Source of the DNA: Saprospiraceae bacterium
GTDB taxonomy: Bacteria > Bacteroidota > Bacteroidia > Chitinophagales > Saprospiraceae
Direction: 5' to 3'
NCBI GenBank assembly: GCA_018057925.1
Contig: JAGPCT010000006.1
Coordinates: 1-64,000, forward strand
Length of the DNA: 64,000 nt
Positions 26,438 to 36,639 of the stretch are shown piece after piece (position 1 is the stretch's first letter; every line of letters starts with the position of its first letter). Made by a program: the position numbers and the translations under genes. The notes under the pieces were generated by a model. It did not search any database. It was not told the origin of the DNA and saw only the letters and a program-made list of their open reading frames with translations.

Positions 26438-27340
26438 TTGACACAAATTTTGAGTATATTAATACAAAACAAATCCACCAATTCAGCATGGATTATATTG
26501 ATAGGTCTGGTTACGTTAAACTCCAGTTGTTTGACTGTCAATTTCTTTAAAATGCGGGAGAGTAACAAAGAATTCAACAAAGGATTAAGTCAGAATCAAA
26601 AGGTAAAATTTGAAAAATATAGGATACGTCGAAATAAAATTAGATATTGTCATAACGGATCGGATTCCTTGCCGGTTGTTTTATTTATCCATGGTGCGCC
26701 GGCATCTATATCTTTCTGGAAACCTTTTTTTCAAGATAGCGCCTTGACATCTATTGCAGAATTAGTTGCGGTAGATAGACCCGGATATGGGTATTCCAGT
26801 TTTGGTAAACTATATCTATCATATTATACCCAAGCTGCCTTAATATCGCCAATTATAAAGAAATATGGAAAAAACAGGAAATTAATTTTGGTCGGTTCCA
26901 GTTATGGAGGACCTTTATGTGCACTTTTGGCAGCGCAGTATCCTGAATATGTTTCCGGTTTACTCTTGGTATCGTCATCTATTGCTCCGGGAGAAGAAAA
27001 CATATGGAAGATTACGAGATTGATAGATTCCCCGATTGGAGAGCTATTTCCACGTGTTTTGCAAGTAGCAACAGCCGAAAAGGTTCACCACAAAAGGATG
27101 TTGGAAGAAATTTCCGGTGAATGGGCTAAGATTAGATGTCCCATCATCATGCTTCATGGCTCGCAGGATGATTTAATCTTCCCGACCAATGCAAGTTTTG
27201 TATATAATAAATTTAAGAAAGCACCACGGAAAATAACCATTATGGGTGGTTTGAAGCACAATATTGTAGTAACGCGACCCGATATAATAGTTGAGAAGAT
27301 TCTAAAATTGTTGGATGGTAGAAGGGAGGAAAGAAATTGA
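26438..27340 (+). CDS. Alpha/beta hydrolase
   Basis: 300-residue alpha/beta-hydrolase-fold enzyme. The oxyanion region is FIHGAPAS (84-90), the nucleophile elbow GSSYGG with Ser155, the acid in GSQDDLIFP (Asp244/245), and His274 in GGLKHNIV. The N-terminus is hydrophobic with SSC at residue 31, possibly a lipoprotein signal or membrane anchor. The only start in that part is TTG at 26438; an ATG at residue 39 would give a soluble protein. It stands alone, divergent from susC. Substrate unknown. Confidence 0.85.
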   Translation: MTQILSILIQNKSTNSAWIILIGLVTLNSSCLTVNFFKMRESNKEFNKGLSQNQKVKFEKYRIRRNKIRYCHNGSDSLPVVLFIHGAPASISFWKPFFQDSALTSIAELVAVDRPGYGYSSFGKLYLSYYTQAALISPIIKKYGKNRKLILVGSSYGGPLCALLAAQYPEYVSGLLLVSSSIAPGEENIWKITRLIDSPIGELFPRVLQVATAEKVHHKRMLEEISGEWAKIRCPIIMLHGSQDDLIFPTNASFVYNKFKKAPRKITIMGGLKHNIVVTRPDIIVEKILKLLDGRREERN

Positions 27341-27402
27341 GGTCAGTAGCTTTATCTTTTTTTTAATATTCGTAAAAGATACCTTTATTCTCTTCAAACC
27401 AT

Positions 27403-28293
27403 CTAAAATCTATATCCCACACTCAACGTTAACCCAAATCGCACATGATGCGTATATGGTCTTTCTTTTAAAGGGTTATTATTATAATACGTTATACTCA
27501 CTGGTCGATTTTTCCCTATTTCCATCCGAGTTAGATCATATTCCACCCTACTCCCTATTCTAAGAGAAATTACATCAAAAAATTCTTTTGAAATCTCTAC
27601 TCCCCCTACAACACCTACTGTAAAATCTCTGAATGCTTTTTTTTGAATATATCTTAATATTTTTGTTGTATCTGAAAAGTAACCTGTATATTCTTGGTAA
27701 GATTTATATTTTTCACGTTTTATATAATTAATTACAGAATCTCGATCAAAATAAAATCCAATTTTCTGATTAGTCCCAGGCTTATAAATATCTACCATAG
27801 GATGCTGAAAATATTCAAGCGAATATTTCATTAAATAAGAAAGTTGCGGACCCAAATAAAGCCCAATTTTTACCCCACTGTCATATACTATCTCTTGTTT
27901 AAACCTTATTATGATTGGCATCTTTATAATTTCATAAGTATTAATTACATCATCTCCAAAATAATATTCTTTATTGACTGAATCTAATTGCCTCCAACTA
28001 GAAGAATATTTATATTTTTGTACTTGAGTAGAATAAGTTAACTCGGCATTTAAGTCTATATTATCAGACAACTTATAGCCTAACCATACTCCAAGCGCCT
28101 TACCATTAAATTTTCCCGGCTTTATAGGGTATTGGTCCGACATATATTGTGACTCCCCCTTATTATACGCCCAATAAAGAAAGGGTTGATACGTCATTCC
28201 TACTGTCCATACTCTATGGTCGCGCTGTCCGGTTACCTTGGACTGTATCATCATCAGAATGATAATAATTGATATTAATTTAAAAGGCTTCAT
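27403..28293 (-). CDS. Outer-membrane beta-barrel protein
   Basis: 296-residue protein with signal peptide (LISIIIILMMIQSKVTGQ) and alternating hydrophobic strands ending in VRFGLTLSVGYRF, the terminal aromatic of an outer-membrane barrel. It looks like a PorT/OmpA-type eight- to ten-stranded barrel. It starts 4 bp after the stop of the repeat-headed T9SS gene, so the two form an operon and this gene may be silenced together with it when the first is out of frame. No specific function can be assigned. Confidence 0.8.
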   Translation of the reverse strand: MKPFKLISIIIILMMIQSKVTGQRDHRVWTVGMTYQPFLYWAYNKGESQYMSDQYPIKPGKFNGKALGVWLGYKLSDNIDLNAELTYSTQVQKYKYSSSWRQLDSVNKEYYFGDDVINTYEIIKMPIIIRFKQEIVYDSGVKIGLYLGPQLSYLMKYSLEYFQHPMVDIYKPGTNQKIGFYFDRDSVINYIKREKYKSYQEYTGYFSDTTKILRYIQKKAFRDFTVGVVGGVEISKEFFDVISLRIGSRVEYDLTRMEIGKNRPVSITYYNNNPLKERPYTHHVRFGLTLSVGYRF

Positions 28294-28297
28294 AATG

Positions 28298-29851
28298 CTA
28301 ATTCTTTATTATAGGGGTAGTATAGTATGTTTGATCGGATGTGATGGTTAAAATATATATCCCTTTATTAAAAATCTTACTTACGTCTAATGTTACTTGA
28401 TTGCAATCCATAATTTTTCGGTCATACACACTGTTCCCATTCAAGTCTCTGATTTTTATCATTCCCGTAAAATTAGGAGGTAAGTTTATTTGGAGATAAT
28501 CTGTAAATGGATTCGGATAAATAGTAAAATTCTCATTTCGAGAGGTAATAGAACTTATATTGGCTAAAGTATTTGTTATTGCATCCTCTTCCAATTTCAT
28601 CGATGTACCCTGCAGCGATGAAGCTATGATACTCTTTTGATTCCCTACAACAAGGTACTGTGATGGTGGACATGGAGCAGGTGGGTAAAGAAGAAATGTG
28701 GTACATGACATTGTATCTGAACAAAGATTGACATAGCATACTTTTATTCTCTTGGGTCTTTGACCATGTATCGGATCATCTTCAAAGCTTACTATTCTGG
28801 GTGTTATGGTGGTAATTCCATTGGTATATGGGTTGTTTGCTTGGAAGCTAACGATATAAGGGCCATGGCAGTCTGAGGCTTCCGGAGAAATTGTTGCATA
28901 AATTGTTCCCGAGGGCACTGGTGGAACTCCACTTGAATATATGGTATAATTGTGTTGATCCGAAACCTTGCAGCCGCCTTCAAAGGAGTATTCAACTGAT
29001 ATTTGACCGGTGGCGCTATCCGGAACAAATTGGTTAGGAATTACCGTAATACACTCCGTACTGTCACCTCTAATTATTGATAAATTGTTTGGTATTTTCC
29101 ATGCGATGCCTGTCACACCGCATAAGTTAACAAAATCTTTGATGCAAAATGTTTTTTCTTCACCTTTACAGATAAAATCATCTCCTAAGATAATCACCTC
29201 CGGTTCTACCCTATTAATAATTTGTGCCGTCGTTCTGGTATATGCCGCAATCGCATTAGAACGTGAGGCAACACAAGTGACACTAATATTGCCGGTGGCA
29301 TTGGGAGCTATTACTATCTGGTTAGTTCCTTGACCTGATTGTATAACAGAGTTACTCACAGTCCAGTTGAATACATTGGCATCTTGTGCTCCGGTAGCAA
29401 CACAAAGAAATGGCTGAGTGCAACACTTTTGGAAGGCAGTAGGTGATATGTTGGGATCGAATACTCTACGATAACTTATGTATTTTGTTGCAAAACAAGT
29501 AGTATTTTCTATTTCGCCGTTAGAATTTTTATAATTATAAAAAACAGTTACTTCAATAATATCAGAAGTCGCCTCATTAAACAAATCTCCCAACTGAATC
29601 GGAATAGTACATGTATTGGTACTCGTCGGGTTCAATTTAAAAGGATGGTTTTCACTCAAGGATTTGATATACCCTTTAATATTGCTTTGACCCTGTCCTC
29701 CAGTGCCTAAATTCGGAATAGACCACTGAAAATGAGTTGCCACCTGTTGCAATTTTGTATTAGTTGAAGGAGTAAAAGTAACGGTAAAATTAGCAGGAAT
29801 TCCCACTTCGAGTTCATTTGGTCCTGAAATAATTGCTGACTGGCTATACAA
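28298..29851 (-). CDS. T9SS sorting-domain protein, N-terminus out of frame (phase-variable candidate)
   Basis: The open frame of 517 aa starts only at a TTG (29851) and lacks a signal peptide, although it ends in a T9SS type A sorting domain ([17 protein letters not shown] ... [11 protein letters not shown] ... GIYILTI). Ig/PKD-like beta domains fill residues 20-400. Upstream on the minus strand the same frame reads [17 protein letters not shown], a good signal-peptide core, then a heptanucleotide repeat. The likely ATG at 30021 ([10 protein letters not shown]) is out of frame: it meets TAA at 29884-29886. One more repeat unit, or two fewer, would join them. Surface-exposed protein of unknown ligand. 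Confidence 0.82.
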   Translation of the reverse strand: MYSQSAIISGPNELEVGIPANFTVTFTPSTNTKLQQVATHFQWSIPNLGTGGQGQSNIKGYIKSLSENHPFKLNPTSTNTCTIPIQLGDLFNEATSDIIEVTVFYNYKNSNGEIENTTCFATKYISYRRVFDPNISPTAFQKCCTQPFLCVATGAQDANVFNWTVSNSVIQSGQGTNQIVIAPNATGNISVTCVASRSNAIAAYTRTTAQIINRVEPEVIILGDDFICKGEEKTFCIKDFVNLCGVTGIAWKIPNNLSIIRGDSTECITVIPNQFVPDSATGQISVEYSFEGGCKVSDQHNYTIYSSGVPPVPSGTIYATISPEASDCHGPYIVSFQANNPYTNGITTITPRIVSFEDDPIHGQRPKRIKVCYVNLCSDTMSCTTFLLYPPAPCPPSQYLVVGNQKSIIASSLQGTSMKLEEDAITNTLANISSITSRNENFTIYPNPFTDYLQINLPPNFTGMIKIRDLNGNSVYDRKIMDCNQVTLDVSKIFNKGIYILTITSDQTYYTTPIIKN

Positions 29852-29886
29852 GTGTACACTTGCAAAATTGAAAAATAGAAATATTA

Positions 29887-30009
29887 AAATTGGAAATTGG
29901 AAATTGGAAATTGGAAATTGGAAATTGGAAATTGGAAATTGGAAATTGGAAATTGGAAATTGGAAATTGGAAATTGGAAATTGGAAATTGGAAATTGGAA
30001 ATTGGAAAT
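29887..30009. repeat. Heptanucleotide tandem repeat (GGAAATT, about 17 copies)
   Basis: Perfect tandem repeat of GGAAATT from 29892 to 30009 (16 full units plus a 6-nt partial), preceded by a partial AAATT. On the minus strand (AATTTCC) every frame encodes the same heptapeptide cycle NFQFPIS, without stops. It lies between the ATG at 30021 and the signal-peptide core of the T9SS gene, so unit number sets the reading frame. Confidence 0.97.
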
Positions 30010-30055
30010 CAAGCGTTTCATAGGTAAGTAATTAAATGATTGAAATAATATACCA

Positions 30056-30087
30056 CAAATATATTTAATTTTTTTTATATTTCCAAA
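30056..30087 (-). promoter_or_regulatory. Promoter of the heptamer-headed T9SS operon
   Basis: Minus strand: TTTG (-33) at 30084-30087, exactly 20 bp, then TATATTTG (-7) at 30056-30063. Transcription should start near 30049, so the ATG at 30021 is the first start codon on the message (about 28 nt in). The same two boxes with the same spacing precede the octamer-headed gene at 44758-44789. Confidence 0.85.
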
Positions 30088-30231
30088 TATTGTTTTAAGT
30101 TTTTTAGAATAAAAGTTCTTTAAAATAATAGATTAGCATTCATTTCGTTTCATTAGAAACCGGACATTGACTAATATTTAAAATGTTTTAAAATGCTTAC
30201 TTAATTTAATTTGTTCAGCCACATTAAAAAT

Positions 30232-30264
30232 AAAAAAAGCCCCAACTACATGTAGTCGAGGCTT
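30232..30264 (-). terminator. Terminator after fusA
   Basis: On the minus strand the stem AAGCC...GGCTT encloses the palindrome ACTACATGTAGT, followed by a run of T (plus-strand A-run 30232-30238). It lies 27 bp after the fusA stop and closes the rpsL-rpsG-fusA operon. Confidence 0.85.
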
Positions 30265-30290
30265 CCTTATGTTCAAGGATTAATCCTTAT

Positions 30291-32423
30291 TTATGCTTTA
30301 ACTGTACCTTTCGCTTTTTCAATGACATCAGCTGCAATGTTAGCTGGAGCCTGTGCAAAGTGTGAAAATTCCATGGATGAAGATGCTCTACCGGAAGTGA
30401 TGGTACGCAACTGTGTTACATAACCAAACATTTCACTAAGCGGAACTTCGGCTTTGACTACCACGGCATTAAACTTAACATCCTGACCTTTTACAAGACC
30501 TCGACGTCGGTTCAGGTCACCAATAACAGATCCTGTATATTCATCCGGAGTCGTTACTTCCAATTTCATGATAGGTTCAAGTAAAACCGGAGCAGCTTTT
30601 TTGGCAGCTTCTTTAAATCCTTCTTTAGCAGCCAATTCGAATGCTATTGGTTTGGAGTCCACTGAGTGCATAGAGCCATCATGAACGCGTACCTTCATGC
30701 TATCGATATTATATCCGGCCAAGACACCATTGCTCATCATCTGAGTAAAACCATCAGAAATTGGCTTCATATAGTTTTTATCAATAGCTCCACCTACGAT
30801 ACCCCATTCAAACTGCAATTTAACTTTGCCATTTTTGAAATCTTCGCTATCGAGGAATTCCTGATCTGCAGGACCTAGTTCAAATTCCACGTCAGCGAAG
30901 AGACCCGATCCACCGGTTTGTTTTTTCAACTTCTCGCGGTGATTAACGGTCTTCGTAAGAGCTTCCTTATAATTAACCTGTGGTGCACCTTGGTTGACTT
31001 CAACTTTAAATTCACGTCTTAGACGATCTACGATAATCTCAAGGTGAAGTTCTCCCATTCCTGAGATAACCGTTTGAGCTGTTTCGTCATTATAGGTAGC
31101 CTTAAAAGTTGGATCTTCCTCAGATAACTTAGCCAAAGCCATACCCAATTTCTCAAGGTCTTTCTGTGTCTTAGGCTCAATCGCCAAACCGATTACCGGC
31201 TCAGGGAAAGTCATTGATTCTAAGATAATTGGCTTAGATTCATCACACAAGGTGTCTCCAGTCTTAATATCTTTAAAACCAACTGCAGCAGCGATATCAC
31301 CGGCTTCAACCTTTTCTATCGGGTTTTGCTTGTTAGCATGCATCTGATAAATTCTGGAAATCCTTTCTTTGTTTCCTGAACGGGTATTCAATACATAAGA
31401 ACCGGCATCTAATTTACCGGAATAAACCCTCATAAAAGCAAGTCTTCCAACAAATGGGTCTGTAGCTATTTTAAAAGCCAGGGCAGAAAAAGGCTCATCA
31501 ACAGAAGGTTTTCTGAAGATAGGCTCATCAGTGCGTGGATCTGTACCTTCAACAGCTTCGATATCTGTTGGAGCAGGTAAGAATGCACATACAGCGTTCA
31601 ACATAGCCTGAACACCCTTATTCTTAAAGGATGAACCACACATCATTGGAACAATCTTCATGTCAATGACGGCTGCACGTATAGCAGCGCGGATTTCATC
31701 TGCTGAAATGGAGTTAGGATCATCAAAGAATTTCTCCATGATAGTGTCATCGTATTCTGCTACAGACTCTAAAAGGTGTTCACGCTCTGCAGCAACAATA
31801 TCAACCAAGTCATCAGGAATAGGCACTACATTGTATGTCATACCATGGTCATGTTCATTCCATACGATAGCTTCATTGGTTATAAGGTCAACAACACCTT
31901 TAAAGTGTTCTTCAGCACCTATTGGAACTTGTAAGGCTACTGCATTACCGCCCAACATATCTCTTACTTGCTTCACAACATTGAAGAAGTCTGCACCTTG
32001 GCGGTCCATCTTATTCACGAAGCCTAAACGAGGCACTTTGTATCTGTCAGCCTGGCGCCATACGGTTTCGGACTGTGGTTCAACGCCGTCAACGGCACTA
32101 AACAAAGCAACTACGCCATCTAAAATACGTAGAGAACGCTCTACCTCAACGGTAAAGTCAACGTGACCGGGAGTATCTATCAGGTTGATGGAATAATCCT
32201 GACCTTTCCACTCCCAATGAGTTTTGGTAGCGGCAGAAGTAATGGTGATTCCACGTTCCTGTTCTTGTTCCATCCAGTCCATAGTAGCAGCACCATCGTG
32301 CACTTCACCTATTTTGTGACTGATACCGGTATAAAAAAGAATACGTTCGGAAGTAGTTGTTTTACCTGCATCGATGTGAGCAGCAATTCCGATATTCCTT
32401 GTCAATTCAAGTTTGGAAGACAT
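30291..32423 (-). CDS. fusA: Elongation factor G
   Basis: Ribosomal translocase GTPase. G1 loop [10 protein letters not shown] (residues 15-24), switch [11 protein letters not shown]4 NKMDRQGAD, then domains II-V with the ending ...[10 protein letters not shown] and the EF-G hallmark [14 protein letters not shown]. Length 710 aa is that of a full EF-G. It is the last gene of the rpsL-rpsG-fusA operon; no tuf or rpsJ follows, so the str operon is separated from the S10 operon here. Confidence 0.98.
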   Translation of the reverse strand: MSSKLELTRNIGIAAHIDAGKTTTSERILFYTGISHKIGEVHDGAATMDWMEQEQERGITITSAATKTHWEWKGQDYSINLIDTPGHVDFTVEVERSLRILDGVVALFSAVDGVEPQSETVWRQADRYKVPRLGFVNKMDRQGADFFNVVKQVRDMLGGNAVALQVPIGAEEHFKGVVDLITNEAIVWNEHDHGMTYNVVPIPDDLVDIVAAEREHLLESVAEYDDTIMEKFFDDPNSISADEIRAAIRAAVIDMKIVPMMCGSSFKNKGVQAMLNAVCAFLPAPTDIEAVEGTDPRTDEPIFRKPSVDEPFSALAFKIATDPFVGRLAFMRVYSGKLDAGSYVLNTRSGNKERISRIYQMHANKQNPIEKVEAGDIAAAVGFKDIKTGDTLCDESKPIILESMTFPEPVIGLAIEPKTQKDLEKLGMALAKLSEEDPTFKATYNDETAQTVISGMGELHLEIIVDRLRREFKVEVNQGAPQVNYKEALTKTVNHREKLKKQTGGSGLFADVEFELGPADQEFLDSEDFKNGKVKLQFEWGIVGGAIDKNYMKPISDGFTQMMSNGVLAGYNIDSMKVRVHDGSMHSVDSKPIAFELAAKEGFKEAAKKAAPVLLEPIMKLEVTTPDEYTGSVIGDLNRRRGLVKGQDVKFNAVVVKAEVPLSEMFGYVTQLRTITSGRASSSMEFSHFAQAPANIAADVIEKAKGTVKA

Positions 32424-32455
32424 TTATAATATTGTTTATATAATTCTGATAAAAA

Positions 32456-32923
32456 TTAAGCTTTGAAGTGAGCGAATGCCCTGTTGGCTTCAGCCATTCT
32501 GTGCGTATCTTCTTTACGCTTTACTGCGGCGCCTTCGCCTTTACTTGCTGCTATAATTTCAGCAGAAAGCTTATCGGCCATACCTTTGCCACTTCTCTTA
32601 CGAGCGAAAGTTATCAACCATTTCATCCCTATGGAGATCTTTCTGTTGGCTGGCAATTCAGTAGGAATCTGGAAAGTTGCTCCTCCGATTCTACGTGATC
32701 TAACTTCGACCTGAGGCATAGCGTTGTTTAATGCTTTTTTCCAGGCTTCATGCTCGTCTTCACCGAGCTTTTCTTTTACGATGTCCATTGCATCATAAAA
32801 AATTTGAAAGGCGGTACTCTTCTTCCCTTCATACATTAAATGATTGACAAATTTTGTTACCATGGTATCATTGTACCTTGGGTCACCAGCAATCAATCTA
32901 ACTTTTGGTTTCCTTTTTCTCAT
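32456..32923 (-). CDS. rpsG: 30S ribosomal protein S7
   Basis: Primary 16S rRNA-binding protein of the small-subunit head. It is recognised by [41 protein letters not shown]-like [13 protein letters not shown] and the C-terminal [11 protein letters not shown]. Length 155 aa is normal. Order rpsL-rpsG-fusA with 32-34 bp gaps. Confidence 0.98.
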   Translation of the reverse strand: MRKRKPKVRLIAGDPRYNDTMVTKFVNHLMYEGKKSTAFQIFYDAMDIVKEKLGEDEHEAWKKALNNAMPQVEVRSRRIGGATFQIPTELPANRKISIGMKWLITFARKRSGKGMADKLSAEIIAASKGEGAAVKRKEDTHRMAEANRAFAHFKA

Positions 32924-32957
32924 CTTTTAAAGCGGTTGCTTTTTTAGTTTAATTAAA

Positions 32958-33332
32958 TTATTTCTTTGGGCGTTTTGTACCGTAGTGTGAACGGCTTTTC
33001 TTTCTGTTGTTTACACCGGCAGTATCCAGTGCACCTCTCACGATAGTATAACGTACACCAGGAAGATCTTTAACCCTACCCCCTGCAATCAACACAATAG
33101 AGTGTTCCTGCAAGTTGTGGCCTTCTCCCGGGATGTAAGCGATGACCTCGATCTGGTTGGTAAGTCTTACCTTAGCCACTTTTCTAAGTGCTGAGTTAGG
33201 CTTCTTAGGCGTAGTCGTATATACTCTTGTACATACTCCTCTTTTCTGAGGACTTGATTCAAGTGCTCTTGATTTGCTCGTATATTCTACGGCCTTCCTG
33301 CCCTTTCTTACCAATTGATTAATAGTAGGCAT
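32958..33332 (-). CDS. rpsL: 30S ribosomal protein S12
   Basis: Decoding-centre protein. N-terminus [12 protein letters not shown], the core [18 protein letters not shown] and [17 protein letters not shown] are canonical. Both lysines where streptomycin-resistance substitutions occur in other bacteria (in PKKPNS and VKDLPG) are the ordinary lysine. First gene of the str operon. Confidence 0.98.
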   Translation of the reverse strand: MPTINQLVRKGRKAVEYTSKSRALESSPQKRGVCTRVYTTTPKKPNSALRKVAKVRLTNQIEVIAYIPGEGHNLQEHSIVLIAGGRVKDLPGVRYTIVRGALDTAGVNNRKKSRSHYGTKRPKK

Positions 33333-33441
33333 ACATTTTTGTTTAAAAATTAATATTATTAAAAATATGGAAAATATCGGTCAAATCTGCTTGTACTCTT
33401 GGTTTTAAACACTTTTAACCCCCCTTTTCCAAAATAGGATG

Positions 33442-33472
33442 CAAAGTTATGACTATATTTATTACTGTACAA
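33442..33472 (-). promoter_or_regulatory. Promoter of rpsL-rpsG-fusA
   Basis: Minus strand TTG (33470-33472), 20 bp, then TAACTTTG (33442-33449), a good Bacteroidota promoter about 110 bp upstream of rpsL. The remaining part of the 370-bp gap (33473-33702) holds no gene or obvious hairpin. Confidence 0.75.
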
Positions 33473-33702
33473 GTCTTTGAACAAAAATATTTTATATCTT
33501 TTTAATTATTTCTGCTAAAATTTGGTCATCACACATAAGTTCCAATACCTCAATTTTATTTTTTAAATTGTAATCCCCCCTTTTTCTTCCTCTTATTTTT
33601 CTGATTCACAACAATTCAAACTGATAATTTTTCTCATAATTAATCCAACTTGGGCTCACCTTTCAAGTAAAATACCAGGTCTATACAATTTATTATTCTA
33701 TC

Positions 33703-34629
33703 TCACTTCATTAGAACGATATTATCAGAATCTATTCCGCGACATTCTAAATAGGCGTCTAAGCTCTCCTTTGACACCACCTCCAATTCACCTTTTTCTT
33801 TCAGTATATTCACATGATAACCAAGAGATAGAAGCAATTCCACGGCCTTCTTATGGGCATCATTACCACGTGAAGCAGAAAGATATTCCATTATAATAAT
33901 CGGAGCATTGTGTTCAAAATACTGCATTCCTCCTTTTATCACCTTATTTTCAGCACCTTCTACATCCATTTTTATTATATCCGGATTAAAGGAGATTGTA
34001 GATACAAGGTCATCTATCGTCACTGCTTCTACTATGATTCTTTCAGGCTTATACTTTTTGATCCAATCTTTACCGTCAAACTGACTGATATCTATTGTAT
34101 TATACTCAGAATAATATGCAGGGAATTCATAAAATTGTAATTGTCCGTTTTGGTCCGATAACGCCGAATTGCTTACTTGTGTATTCGGGCGCTTTGAAGT
34201 GTTTATCTGCAGTATTTTAAATGTGTTAGCTCCGGGCTCAAACGAATGTACACGGCCATTCGGTCCAACCAACTTTGTTGCCAACAGAGTAAAATATCCA
34301 AAATGCGCACCTATATCAGCAAATTCACTTCCGGGCTTCACTTGTTTGAGCAAAAAATAAGCTAAATTTATCTCTGAAGGATGAGACTTGCCTCCGGTAA
34401 AATATATATCACTTCCGGCAGGTAAGGCAACCTTCATTTCAACTCCAAAGAAAGTCTTTGCTTGTACAAGCTTTTGTTCCTTTGAAAATGGATAAATTAT
34501 TTTATTAAAAAATTGGCCTGTAATGTATCTCAAAGGCGAATGAATAAAACGGTTCCAAGCTGTAGCACGAGCAATTCGGGCGACATTCTCCAAGGATTCA
34601 GACAACCCATGTTTTTTCTCCTTCATCAA
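33703..34629 (-). CDS. FkbM family methyltransferase
   Basis: 308-residue SAM-dependent methyltransferase of the FkbM type, which usually O-methylates sugars or other small molecules. The Rossmann part begins with EFADIGAHFGYFTLLATKLV (SAM-binding glycines, about residues 107-126), then VHSFEPGANTFKILQIN, and the family hallmark DIIKMDVEGAENKVIKG followed by PIIIMEYL. Its ATGA overlaps the glycyl-tRNA synthetase stop (34626-34629), so it is cotranscribed with it; a functional link is doubtful. Confidence 0.9.
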   Translation of the reverse strand: MMKEKKHGLSESLENVARIARATAWNRFIHSPLRYITGQFFNKIIYPFSKEQKLVQAKTFFGVEMKVALPAGSDIYFTGGKSHPSEINLAYFLLKQVKPGSEFADIGAHFGYFTLLATKLVGPNGRVHSFEPGANTFKILQINTSKRPNTQVSNSALSDQNGQLQFYEFPAYYSEYNTIDISQFDGKDWIKKYKPERIIVEAVTIDDLVSTISFNPDIIKMDVEGAENKVIKGGMQYFEHNAPIIIMEYLSASRGNDAHKKAVELLLSLGYHVNILKEKGELEVVSKESLDAYLECRGIDSDNIVLMK

Positions 34630-36185
34630 ACCAACTGCTGCAATAGGTTGGATAGATTTGTTTTTTCAGATACCATTCCTGTCAATGCCGAAATTGAAAC
34701 CCTTTCCTGATGCAAGCTATCGCGGTCGCGTATTGTCACTGTGCCATCTTCCAAGGACTGAAAGTCAACCGTTATGCAAAATGGAGTCCCAATTGCATCT
34801 TGCCTTCTATACCGGCGGCCGATTGCATCCTTGTCGTCATATTGACACTTAAACTTCCAATGCAAATCATTATATATGGTGCGAGCCAGAGAAGTCAATT
34901 CATCCTTATTTTTTACCAGCGGCAACACCGCACACTTTACAGGAGCCAAAGCCGGATGTATTTTAAATACTGTCCTGGTAGATTCTTCACCCTTGGCATC
35001 CGGTACATTCTCTTCTATCAAATTATTACTCAACATAGCCAAAAACATCCGATCTGCGCCAATTGACGTCTCCACGACATAAGGAATATAAGACTCGTTG
35101 CGATCCTGATCAAAGTATGTCAACTTCTTACCGGACAATTCCTGATGACTCTTGAGATCGAAGTCTGTTCTGGAATGAATCCCTTCGAGTTCTTTAAAGC
35201 CAAACGGAAATTCAAATTGAATATCAGTTGCTGCGTTAGCGTAATGGGCAAGGTTGTCGTGATCCTTAAACCGCAACTTGGAAGGGTGGGTGCCTAATGC
35301 AAGATGCCACTTCAAACGAGCTTCTTTCCATTTCTCAAACCATTCCAATTCAGTTCCGGGCGCTATAAAAAACTGCATCTCCATTTGCTCGAACTCACGC
35401 ATACGGAAGATAAACTGTCGTGCTACGATCTCATTCCGAAATGCTTTGCCTATCTGGGCTATACCGAAGGGTATTTTCTGTCTGGTTGTTTTCTGAACAT
35501 TCAGGAAGTTTACAAAGATGCCTTGTGCTGTTTCTGGTCGAAGATACAGTTTTTCTTCTTGCCCTGAGATATTCCCCAGCTGAGTAGAAAACATGAGATT
35601 AAACTGCCGCACTTCTGTCCAGTTGCGTGATCCGGACTCAGGGTCGGCTATCTCCAAATCAGCGATAATTTTACCCAATTCTCCCATATCTCCAGCGGAC
35701 ATAGCATCTGCGAGTCGGCGACTAATTGTATCAATTTCTTTTTGATATTCCAACACTCGACCATTGGTTGACCTAAACATATCTGCATCAAAAGATTCGC
35801 CAAATCTTTTTGCTGCCTTATCCACCTCTTTTTGAATCTTATCGGCCACTTTGTCCAAATAATTTTCAATTAGTACGTCGGCTCTAAAACGCTTCTTACT
35901 GTCTTTATTATCCAGCATCGGATCATTAAAAGCATCCACGTGACCACTTGCTTTCCATATAAGTGGGTGCATAAATATTCCACTGTCAATACCTACAATA
36001 TTATCATGTAACATTGTCATTGATTGCCACCAATACTGCTTCAAGTTATTTTTAAGTTCGACACCTAAGGGACCGTAATCATAGACAGCACTTAAACCAT
36101 CATAAATTTCACTGGAAGGATAAATAAAACCGTATTCTTTAGCGTATGAAACAATGCGTTTAAAGTCATCCTGTTGCTGGGCCAT
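34626..36185 (-). CDS. glyQS: Glycine--tRNA ligase (single-chain, class II)
   Basis: Homodimeric glycyl-tRNA synthetase charging tRNA-Gly. The N-terminus reads FIYPSSEIYDG and DYGPLGVELKNN; class II motif 2 is GKAFRNEI, with LYLRPETAQGIFVNF and MREFEQMEMQFF close by, and motif 3 IGADRMFLAML. The anticodon-binding domain (about 415-515) starts at LAPVKCAVLPLVKNKD. Length 519 aa is typical of the Bacteroidota form. A -7 box lies 37 bp upstream. Confidence 0.97.
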   Translation of the reverse strand: MAQQQDDFKRIVSYAKEYGFIYPSSEIYDGLSAVYDYGPLGVELKNNLKQYWWQSMTMLHDNIVGIDSGIFMHPLIWKASGHVDAFNDPMLDNKDSKKRFRADVLIENYLDKVADKIQKEVDKAAKRFGESFDADMFRSTNGRVLEYQKEIDTISRRLADAMSAGDMGELGKIIADLEIADPESGSRNWTEVRQFNLMFSTQLGNISGQEEKLYLRPETAQGIFVNFLNVQKTTRQKIPFGIAQIGKAFRNEIVARQFIFRMREFEQMEMQFFIAPGTELEWFEKWKEARLKWHLALGTHPSKLRFKDHDNLAHYANAATDIQFEFPFGFKELEGIHSRTDFDLKSHQELSGKKLTYFDQDRNESYIPYVVETSIGADRMFLAMLSNNLIEENVPDAKGEESTRTVFKIHPALAPVKCAVLPLVKNKDELTSLARTIYNDLHWKFKCQYDDKDAIGRRYRRQDAIGTPFCITVDFQSLEDGTVTIRDRDSLHQERVSISALTGMVSEKTNLSNLLQQLV

Positions 36186-36221
36186 AATATATTAAGGTTA
36201 AATGATTTTTTAAATAAGCCG

Positions 36222-36229
36222 CAAATGTA
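36222..36229 (-). promoter_or_regulatory. -7 box TACATTTG before glycyl-tRNA synthetase
   Basis: Minus-strand TACATTTG fits TAnnTTTG and lies 37 bp before the ATG; the -33 element is not evident. Confidence 0.5.
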
Positions 36230-36269
36230 AGGATAAATTTCATGAATTGTCGCCACTGGCAAAAAATCA

Positions 36270-36420
36270 AAATAATCCCAAATTCCGCATTAGACAAATA
36301 CGGAATCGATGTACGACTCGTAATCAATGGTTTACAGAAACCATTGAAACGATTCGTACATCGGGATTAACCCTCATAATCAGCACTATACGGTTTTTCA
36401 AAACCTTTACTGCTGAATTC
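36270..36420 (-). repeat. Dispersed repeat family A, longest copy
   Basis: Minus strand: begins GAATTCAGCAGTAAAGGTTT and continues to GAAAAACCGTATAGTGCTGATTA, nearly identical to 57400-57443. About 60 bp of extra sequence with its own hairpin (CAATGGTTT / AAACCATTG, 36327-36350) follow, then GATTACGAGTCGT and a CGATTCCG-TCTAATGCGGAAT end as in the 57.4 kb copy. Non-coding; the open frames across it are chance. Confidence 0.85.
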
Positions 36421-36639
36421 GGGATAATATTTGGCTTTATCCAGTAATCAATGCCACCATAATCAGATAATTTCAATAATGAGCATCTAATACCGAAAGG
36501 ATATTTGCAATAGACCATTTGCATTCTGATTAACGTTAGATCTGGATATTGATTATCAATCAGTTGTAAATTTTCGTTGGCGAAAAAACTCAACTGTTTT
36601 TCATGGTAGGGGGGAATGTGCATAACCTTGCGTGACATT

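Noticed and set aside
29887..30009. Possible CRISPR-like or direct-repeat array
   Set aside because: The 7-nt units are contiguous with no spacers; it is a simple sequence repeat, as is the octamer array at 44671-44722.
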